36,218 nucleotides of DNA from Chitinivibrionales bacterium (GTDB taxonomy: Bacteria > Fibrobacterota > Chitinivibrionia > Chitinivibrionales > FEN-1185): contig DATJAL010000060.1 in NCBI GenBank assembly GCA_035516255.1, positions 1 through 36,218 of the forward strand, in the 5' to 3' direction. This document shows, in pieces, positions 31,617 through 36,218 of the stretch. A program made the position numbers and the translations under genes. The notes under the pieces are model-generated. The model ran no database searches. It was not told the origin of the DNA and saw nothing but the letters and a program-made list of their open reading frames with translations. Each line of letters begins with the position of its first letter. Within the stretch, counting starts at the first letter, position 1.

Positions 31617-31652
31617 GCCCTGGAAATTCCAGAAGGAATTCAAATTTCAAAT

Positions 31653-31762
31653 AATTATTGAGCATAGGAAACGCCCATCCCCATACCGAACACGAACGGC
31701 AACATCCTCCGCACTGATGGCCCTGCACCGGCAATGGCGCAGGAAAGTAGTTCTTCGTCGGA
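31653..31762 (+). pseudogene. divergent full-length 5S rRNA-like sequence
   Basis: It aligns without gaps over 110 positions with 5S rRNA 503-613. Conserved text includes TTATTG.GC...AGGAAAC.CCC and CCATACCGAACACG, later GCAGGAAAGTAG against GCGGGAGAGTAG. Many changes break the terminal helix and helix III, and it is not behind 23S rRNA, so I call it a pseudogene. A transcribed 5S-like RNA cannot be ruled out. A terminator and a promoter follow in the same order as behind the true 5S gene. Confidence 0.8.
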
Positions 31763-31771
31763 TAAAGTTGA

Positions 31772-31808
31772 GGCCTCCGCTTCTGAAAAAGAGGCTGGTA
31801 TTTTTTTT
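31772..31808 (+). terminator. terminator-family hairpin behind the 5S-like sequence
   Basis: GCCTCCGCTTCT and AGAGGCTGGT flank GAAAA, with a TTTTTTTT run. Pairing is imperfect, but the order 5S-like, terminator, promoter is kept. Confidence 0.7.
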
Positions 31809-31851
31809 AATATCTGCTTGACCATTCATGCAAGTTAAAAAATCGCCGAGG

Positions 31852-31880
31852 GTGACAAAAAGCTCCTTAAATCGTATGTT
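31852..31880 (+). promoter_or_regulatory. promoter copy, GTGACA-N17-TATGTT
   Basis: GTGACA (31852-31857) and TATGTT (31875-31880) have a 17-base spacer, with the same AAAA after the -35 box as at 703 and 1599. It is weaker than the others and drives the lipoprotein at 32002. Confidence 0.6.
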
Positions 31881-32001
31881 GCATTCGTAAAGGGCGGGGA
31901 AAGAGCCGGCGGGGAAAGCGGAGATTCGGTGACGGCGGGACGCCAGGAAAAAGGGAAGGGCGACGGATTTTTCCGACGTCAGGAAATTGGAATATAATTA
32001 T

Positions 32002-32730
32002 ATGGTAAAACATTTCCTCTTGGTGCTTTTCTGCCTATTATATTCTTGCGCGTCCACCCGGCAACGGGTGGAACTTATCGAACCTTCCCAGGATGAACCG
32101 TCCCAAGGGTCGTGCGGCGCCGTTCATAATTCGGCAGATGAAATTCACAGGCCCTTTGGCGTTCAAACCGCGAACCGCCAATATGATTTTTCATCTCTGG
32201 GCGAAAGGGCGTCGGGAATCTCGGATGTGGCGCTGAACAGCACTGTTTTTATTTCCGTTGATCCGAAAAGCGCCGCGTCGGACAGCATCATTCTTTATGT
32301 CGATAGAAACAATGTCGGGCAAATCGAAAAGCCCGGGTCATATGCATTTCGGATTCCTTCCGGAGAACATTTCGTAATTTTAAATGTTGGCGAACAATAT
32401 TATACCGACCACCTCACCTTCGACCCGGACGGGAAAAAGGCGGTTTCCGTGTCTTTCCCGTTCCCCGCCGATGACGACAAGTTCCTCCGCTCGGTTTCTC
32501 TCTCCGGCGCCGAAATGCCCAGGGATATTTTGGGCGAGCGATTTTCCGAAAAGGAAAACGCCCCTGTTTCGCTGACGTATGGAAATGGGAATCTGCTGAT
32601 GAACGAAAGACTGTTTAACGGGCTTACCGCTTCGTTTTCCGAAGGGAAAAGATTTGTTAATTTACAGGAAGAAAGCGATGAAATATTAAAATGGCTGAAG
32701 CCGGCCGACCCGCGTATCTTCAGGCGATGA
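32002..32730 (+). CDS. lipoprotein with DUF2846/PEGA-like part, 242 aa
   Basis: From ATG 32002 the leader MVKHFLLVLFCLLYSC ends in a lipobox (Cys16). A TTG at 31987 in the same frame overlaps its only purine-rich stretch and is rejected. Residues about 85-145 (TVFISVDPKSAASDSIILYV, DRNNVGQIEKPGSYAFRIPS, GEHFVILNVGEQYYTDHL) have the 'vd...g.i..pg.y.f.ipsGeh.v' pattern of DUF2846/PEGA beta sandwiches. This recalls the 5622 lipoprotein but without clear paralogy. The C-terminal part is polar and unassigned. It is likely to be anchored in the envelope. Confidence 0.75.
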   Translation: MVKHFLLVLFCLLYSCASTRQRVELIEPSQDEPSQGSCGAVHNSADEIHRPFGVQTANRQYDFSSLGERASGISDVALNSTVFISVDPKSAASDSIILYVDRNNVGQIEKPGSYAFRIPSGEHFVILNVGEQYYTDHLTFDPDGKKAVSVSFPFPADDDKFLRSVSLSGAEMPRDILGERFSEKENAPVSLTYGNGNLLMNERLFNGLTASFSEGKRFVNLQEESDEILKWLKPADPRIFRR

Positions 32731-32769
32731 TGTTGAGGGCGCCCTTTAGCCCCGGAAGAAAACAACCGT

Positions 32770-33174
32770 CTACGAATCCAGGTGAATTTTCTGCAGGAAT
32801 TGCGAAATAGAGCTTCTGTTCTTATCTGTCAACCCTACGAACTCAACGCCGATGTCAACCGGGACGTCATCATTGGCCGGGGCGCCCCGCTGAAAAAATC
32901 TGAGTGCCGCGTCGCAGGTCACCGGGGTTTCATTGCCGGGCAGCTTGAGTTCCAGGACTATAACGACGATTTCTTCGGTGAGGGCATCTATCTGCTTATT
33001 CGAGAGCGTCGAATTGAACCGTATGCCGCCGAGGCTTATGTTCTCGACCATGCCGTGCAGCCAATCGGTAAAGGGCTTTTTCTCGTTTTCCAGCGTGATC
33101 CGGTATTTCAGGGAAAATTCTACTTCAAACCGCACATACTTTCTTCTCTCAAGACCGAAGAGATCGTCTTCCAT
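32770..33174 (-). CDS. PilZ domain protein, 134 aa
   Basis: A single PilZ domain. ERRKYVRFEVEF carries the R-x3-R arginine motif (RKYVR), and ENISLGGIRF carries the [DN]-x-S-x2-G motif, which together bind cyclic di-GMP in this family. The closing strand DIGVEFVGLTDKNRSSISQF is also typical. It should be a cytoplasmic receptor that changes a motility, adhesion or secretion target; none is encoded next to it. The start at 33174 is chosen because AAGGAGG lies seven bases upstream; the ATG at 33192 would put that site inside the gene. Confidence 0.9.
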   Translation of the reverse strand: MEDDLFGLERRKYVRFEVEFSLKYRITLENEKKPFTDWLHGMVENISLGGIRFNSTLSNKQIDALTEEIVVIVLELKLPGNETPVTCDAALRFFQRGAPANDDVPVDIGVEFVGLTDKNRSSISQFLQKIHLDS

Positions 33175-33293
33175 TTGATGTCCTCCTTGCATGGATTTTA
33201 CCGGAAGGTTCCCAACAGGACACTACCGACAGAATCGTAATTTCGTCTGGAAATGAAAATAATATATGCGGACGTGCGGGTTGACCCGGCGAT

Positions 33294-33779
33294 TCAGGCC
33301 GGGTGTTTTACATAAAGGCATTCCCACGGCATGACCATCATTTCCCCGAAAAGGGCCGAATAATTTCTGCCGTACTGACGCCTAACTTCCTTTTTATCAA
33401 CAATGATAAAACCTTCTTTTTCTATCAGCTTCCGTGAAATCTTGTTGTTCTTCTCCGCGGCGGTGTAAATGTCAATTGGCCCGTTTTTCTCGTAGATCAA
33501 GCGCATGGCCCGTTTCATGAGCGCCGTGCCCGTTCCCTTCTTTCTCCAGCCGGGAAGCACGGCAAGCCAAAAAAGGTACCCGATGGAGATGCCGGGAGCT
33601 GCATAGACGCGCCAATTGATGACGCCGATTACTTTCTCATCAATCAGGGCAACCAGGGCGTTTTCGAAGCCGGTGAATGATTTTTTCGCGTAATAGGCGT
33701 AGATCTTGGAAAAGGAGGAATCCAGAATGGAAGCAATGGACGTCCTGTCCGATTCTTCAGCGGGTCTAAATTGTGTCAT
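33294..33779 (-). CDS. GNAT-family N-acetyltransferase, 161 aa
   Basis: Features of the GNAT fold are in order: an N-terminal FRPAEESDRTSIASIL strand-helix, ALVALIDEKVIGVINW, then motif A LAVLPGWRKKGTGTALM with the acetyl-CoA loop R-K-K-G-T-G, and IDIYTAAEKNNKISRKLIEK followed by GF in motif B. The acceptor substrate cannot be deduced. I chose the ATG at 33779; a TTG at 33791 in the same frame would add four residues. It lies behind the PilZ gene's promoter side in the same direction, 120 bases apart, possibly as a separate unit. Confidence 0.88.
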   Translation of the reverse strand: MTQFRPAEESDRTSIASILDSSFSKIYAYYAKKSFTGFENALVALIDEKVIGVINWRVYAAPGISIGYLFWLAVLPGWRKKGTGTALMKRAMRLIYEKNGPIDIYTAAEKNNKISRKLIEKEGFIIVDKKEVRRQYGRNYSALFGEMMVMPWECLYVKHPA

Positions 33780-33902
33780 GGCCCCATCCAAAATTTAAAT
33801 TGATACGCTGATTTGCGCTGCCATGGAAGAAAAATAAATACCTAATGAAAATATATGTCGGAAATAAGGTTCAATTTGATGTCCGGGGAAAATATTTTTC
33901 AA

Positions 33903-33931
33903 TGGATAAAATAGCGCAATAACTTTATAAT
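33903..33931 (+). promoter_or_regulatory. probable promoter, TGGATA-N17-TATAAT
   Basis: TGGATA (33903-33908) and TATAAT (33926-33931) have a 17-base spacer, about 60 bases before the ATG at 33998. Confidence 0.5.
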
Positions 33932-33997
33932 TCTTATGGTGTAAGCCATTAAAAAATTCATTGTGCCGTGGTACTAAAACGTCTCGGGGCATGGCTG

Positions 33998-35248
33998 ATG
34001 ACGAAACGGCCGATAACATTGACCATTGACAAAACCGGAAATGTCCGCGTCGCCGATCCTGAGGCGCTGCGCGCGCTCGGCGCTTTCCCGGGCGACTGGA
34101 TGCTCACCGGGGCCACGGCGGGGATGCTCCTGCTGCAGCGCGGGGGCAAGGCCGGGGCGCCGCCGCTTCTGATGGCCGGGACCATACGGGGCCTTGGCTG
34201 GCTCGCGGAGGTCGCGAACCTTATCGCCACCGCACGGCTCAGCGGGGTTCTCTATACGTTAAGCGACGGCGTCCAGCGGGATTTGTGCTTCGAGGCCGGC
34301 GCTTTGCGCATGGCAAACTCCGCATCCACGCGCGATCTCATCGGCGAATACTTGGTGGGCGAGGGCATCATCACCCGACCCCAGCTCGAAAAGGCGCTTG
34401 CCGGGCAGGCCCTCGGCAAGAAGCTGGGCGAAGTGCTGGTGGAGCAGGGATTGGTGAGGCAGGCGGATATATTCGGCGTGCTCGTGCGCCGGACGGAGCG
34501 GATTTGCCATGATGTCATCGCGCTGACGCACGGCTCGTATTCCTTTGCGGCGGACCTGGAGGTGGGGCGGTTGCCCGCGCTGCTGTGCCTCGATACGCAG
34601 GCGACGGTGATGGACGCCGTGCGTGAGATCGACGAAGGGGCGCGGCTGCACACCGCGGTCCTCAGGCGCCGGCGCGCGCAAGCCGTTGACCAGTCGCCGC
34701 AGAACGATGATACCGTGTCGATGCGCAACTTTTTGGAATGCGTGGACGGAAAAAGAAGCGTTGCGGAGATCACGAGCATGCTGTCACTGGGCAGGCTGGA
34801 GGCGGTGCGCATCGCGCGCCAGCTCATTGAGCGCGGCCGGGTGGAGGTCGCCGGCGAGGCCGCGGGTGTCCGTGACCTGAACGTTGTCGTGGCCTGTTTC
34901 AACGAAGCGCTGGCCGTAATCTATTCGGCGGTCAAAGACGCTCTTCCGCAAGCGAAGCTGACGGAAATCTGCCGCCAATACATCAAAGACGGCTCGCACG
35001 GCAGCCGTGCTCTTCAGCAATTGGCGCTGGAGGCTGACGGCCGCCTGGACCCGGCAAGCGTCACCGCCATGGCAGCCGCCTCGTCCCGAAACGGCAACGA
35101 GGCCCTGCGGCTTCTGGTCATGACGCTCACCCAATACTCTTCCTTTGTTCTGTTCTCCGCAAACTCTCATTTGTCACCGCAGGCGCAGGCCGCGCTCACC
35201 GGGAAGGTGAACGCCATGCTGAACTCCGTGTTTGCGACGGTTGTTTAA
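33998..35248 (+). CDS. DUF4388 (PATAN-like) domain protein, about 416 aa
   Basis: Residues about 55-190 match DUF4388: GLGWLAEVANLIATARLSGV then LYTL...RDLCFEAGALRMANS, followed by the helical GEYLVGEGIITRPQLEKALA and KLGEVLVEQGLVRQADIFGVL segments usual in these proteins. A second, helical half (VDGKRSVAEITSMLSLGRLE and AVRIARQLIERGRVEV) looks like a winged-helix-type segment. The family is found in two-component and gliding or polarity proteins, suggesting a cytoplasmic signalling adaptor. The frame also allows a GTG start at 33968; neither start has a strong ribosome site, and ATG is chosen. The neighbouring PilZ gene may hint at a shared signalling role, but this is weak. Confidence 0.75.
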   Translation: MTKRPITLTIDKTGNVRVADPEALRALGAFPGDWMLTGATAGMLLLQRGGKAGAPPLLMAGTIRGLGWLAEVANLIATARLSGVLYTLSDGVQRDLCFEAGALRMANSASTRDLIGEYLVGEGIITRPQLEKALAGQALGKKLGEVLVEQGLVRQADIFGVLVRRTERICHDVIALTHGSYSFAADLEVGRLPALLCLDTQATVMDAVREIDEGARLHTAVLRRRRAQAVDQSPQNDDTVSMRNFLECVDGKRSVAEITSMLSLGRLEAVRIARQLIERGRVEVAGEAAGVRDLNVVVACFNEALAVIYSAVKDALPQAKLTEICRQYIKDGSHGSRALQQLALEADGRLDPASVTAMAAASSRNGNEALRLLVMTLTQYSSFVLFSANSHLSPQAQAALTGKVNAMLNSVFATVV

Positions 35249-35322
35249 GGTCTTTTCCGGCTTGGATGATAAAAAAGACACGGGTTCCGTATCGTCAAGA
35301 CCAAAAAGTTTTTTCTTGCCGT

Positions 35323-35352
35323 TCACCGCTTCTGAAAAGAGGCGTCCTTTTG
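35323..35352 (+). terminator. intrinsic terminator, recurrent family
   Basis: CGCTTCT and AGAGGCG flank a GAAA tetraloop, followed by TCCTTTTGTT. It is a shorter stem than other members and ends the DUF4388 gene. Confidence 0.65.
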
Positions 35353-35397
35353 TTGACGGCGACGTGTTCGAAAGCCCCTTCTCAAGCTCCGTTTACG

Positions 35398-35426
35398 TTG
35401 ACAATTATCGCAGGAAACCTTATATT
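35398..35426 (+). promoter_or_regulatory. sigma70-type promoter, TTGACA-N17-TATATT
   Basis: TTGACA (35398-35403) and TATATT (35421-35426), spacer 17, lie 46 bases behind the terminator and about 125 bases before the last gene. Confidence 0.8.
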
Positions 35427-35559
35427 TCTCAAGTAGAACGGATTTCCGAAATGGCGTATGTGCGATCATATCAACCATCCGCACTTTACTGAGCTTTTGC
35501 GTTTAAGGCAATTTCCAATCAATTTACATTTTATTCACCAATAAATGGGGGAGGGTGAA

Positions 35560-36218
35560 ATGAAAAGGTCAGCAGCAGTGTTTCTGACGGCGGCATTTTT
35601 CGCCGGATCCGTTTTTTCCCAGACCGTCAACATTTGCGGCAAGGTGACTGACCCTGCCGGAAATCCCCTGACCCACACGGTGCTCAGGCTGGGCCAGGCA
35701 ACGCAGGACTACGGGTTCGGGCCCATGCCGTATCTGGTGACCACGGATGCCAACGGCAAATACCAGCTGGGCTCCGGTGTCTGCGTTCCCGCCGACGTAA
35801 TGAGGGGGCCAAATGCCGCGAGGGGCGCCGCCTATTCGAAGCCGGTATTCTTGGGAGGAAAAGTGTTGTTCAGCGTGCTTCCTGACAAAGCATTGGTAAA
35901 GATGAGCCTGTATGACCTTGCCGGCCGGTTCGTGAGAGACGTGATGAACGGCACGCAGAACAGGGGAAATTACTCCGTATCGATAGACACGCGCGGCATT
36001 TCGTCGCAGTTTTATGTTCTTCGGGCAACCATCAACGGCGCGACGACGGTTTTGAAATTCCGGCCGGTTTCACGCACCAAGGGCGCGAAGGAGGCTCAAA
36101 ACGTTCCTGAATTCCAGGCCAAGCTCCAAAAAATAACCGCCGTGGTCGACACGTTGCACGCCACCGAGCCCGGGTACTCGATCGGGGTGGTGCCGATTGA
36201 CACGCTGGTGGGCTATCA
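35560..36218 (+). CDS. secreted protein with carboxypeptidase-regulatory-like domain (partial, runs off the window)
   Basis: The ATG follows GGGGGAGGG. A signal peptide (AGSVFSQ) precedes a CarboxypepD_reg-like fold (about 25-70, ICGKVTDPAGNPLTHTVLRL, then TTDANGKYQL). An internal tail-like module follows (about 105-165, GKVLFSVLPDKALVKMSLYD, LAGRFVRDV, SSQFYVLRATINGA). The next stretch LQKITAVVDTLHATEPGYSI matches LSKTLAVVDTLLVSDFNSM of the 9604 protein, so the two are paralogs. No stop occurs before the window ends, so 219 codons are seen and the C-terminal domain is missing. Confidence 0.85.
   Translation, partial: MKRSAAVFLTAAFFAGSVFSQTVNICGKVTDPAGNPLTHTVLRLGQATQDYGFGPMPYLVTTDANGKYQLGSGVCVPADVMRGPNAARGAAYSKPVFLGGKVLFSVLPDKALVKMSLYDLAGRFVRDVMNGTQNRGNYSVSIDTRGISSQFYVLRATINGATTVLKFRPVSRTKGAKEAQNVPEFQAKLQKITAVVDTLHATEPGYSIGVVPIDTLVGY

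Overview
The window reads as a chromosomal segment of a Gram-negative bacterium whose surface proteome is rich in lipoproteins and in secreted proteins carrying type IX-like C-terminal sorting tails. Three features suggest a Fibrobacterota-type lineage (Fibrobacter/Chitinispirillum relatives): a large protein matching the Fibrobacter paralogous family I know as TIGR02171, repeated sorting tails of the form 'LEIYSxxGK...GVYIVxLKS...KQMLVSR', and carboxypeptidase-regulatory-like secreted proteins. This placement is an inference from protein style and was not tested against a database.

Layout. 1-660: the 3' end of 23S rRNA, then 5S rRNA and a terminator. 700-6200: short, mostly single-gene units encoding a small hypothetical protein, a Tat-exported DUF362-like protein, a lipid-anchored monoacylglycerol-lipase-like hydrolase, an exported flavodoxin-like protein and a DUF2846-like lipoprotein. 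6500-14900: a transglutaminase-like lipoprotein, a secreted pair (lipoprotein plus CarboxypepD_reg protein), a repeat-bearing membrane protein, an HtrA/Deg protease with two PDZ domains, and a small lipoprotein. 14970-17990: tandem paralogous thaumatin-like proteins with sorting tails, followed by the relic of a third tail. 18055-22616: a cupin and a DUF4156/CsgG-like lipoprotein on the minus strand, then the TIGR02171-like protein (FGE-like, beta-propeller and SGNH-like parts). 22841-31121: two paralogous glycoside hydrolase family 2-like proteins with sorting tails, sharing a palindrome just upstream of their start codons. Between them lie a lipoprotein, a truncated PlsC and a frame-disrupted tail-bearing gene. 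31170-36218: a DUF4491 membrane protein, a lipoprotein, PilZ and GNAT proteins on the minus strand, a DUF4388-like protein, and the start of a second CarboxypepD_reg protein that runs off the window.

The non-coding architecture is the most striking part. Many units end in copies of one GC-rich hairpin terminator family (core CCCCGCTTCnGAAnAGAGGCGGGG plus a T-run). About 30-60 bases later there is often a near-consensus promoter, TTGACA-N17-TATATT or a close variant. In two places (1430-1627 and 31653-31880) this terminator-promoter module is preceded by a degenerate 5S rRNA copy, matching the arrangement behind the real 5S gene (498-731). The simplest reading is that the tail of an rRNA operon and the promoter behind it were duplicated and reused as promoter cassettes for other genes.

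Functionally, most genes encode exported or outer-surface proteins: polysaccharide-active candidates (GH2-like, thaumatin-like), envelope quality control (HtrA), lipoproteins and possible adhesins. Few housekeeping genes are present beyond the rRNA operon. All functional calls come from motif reading alone.
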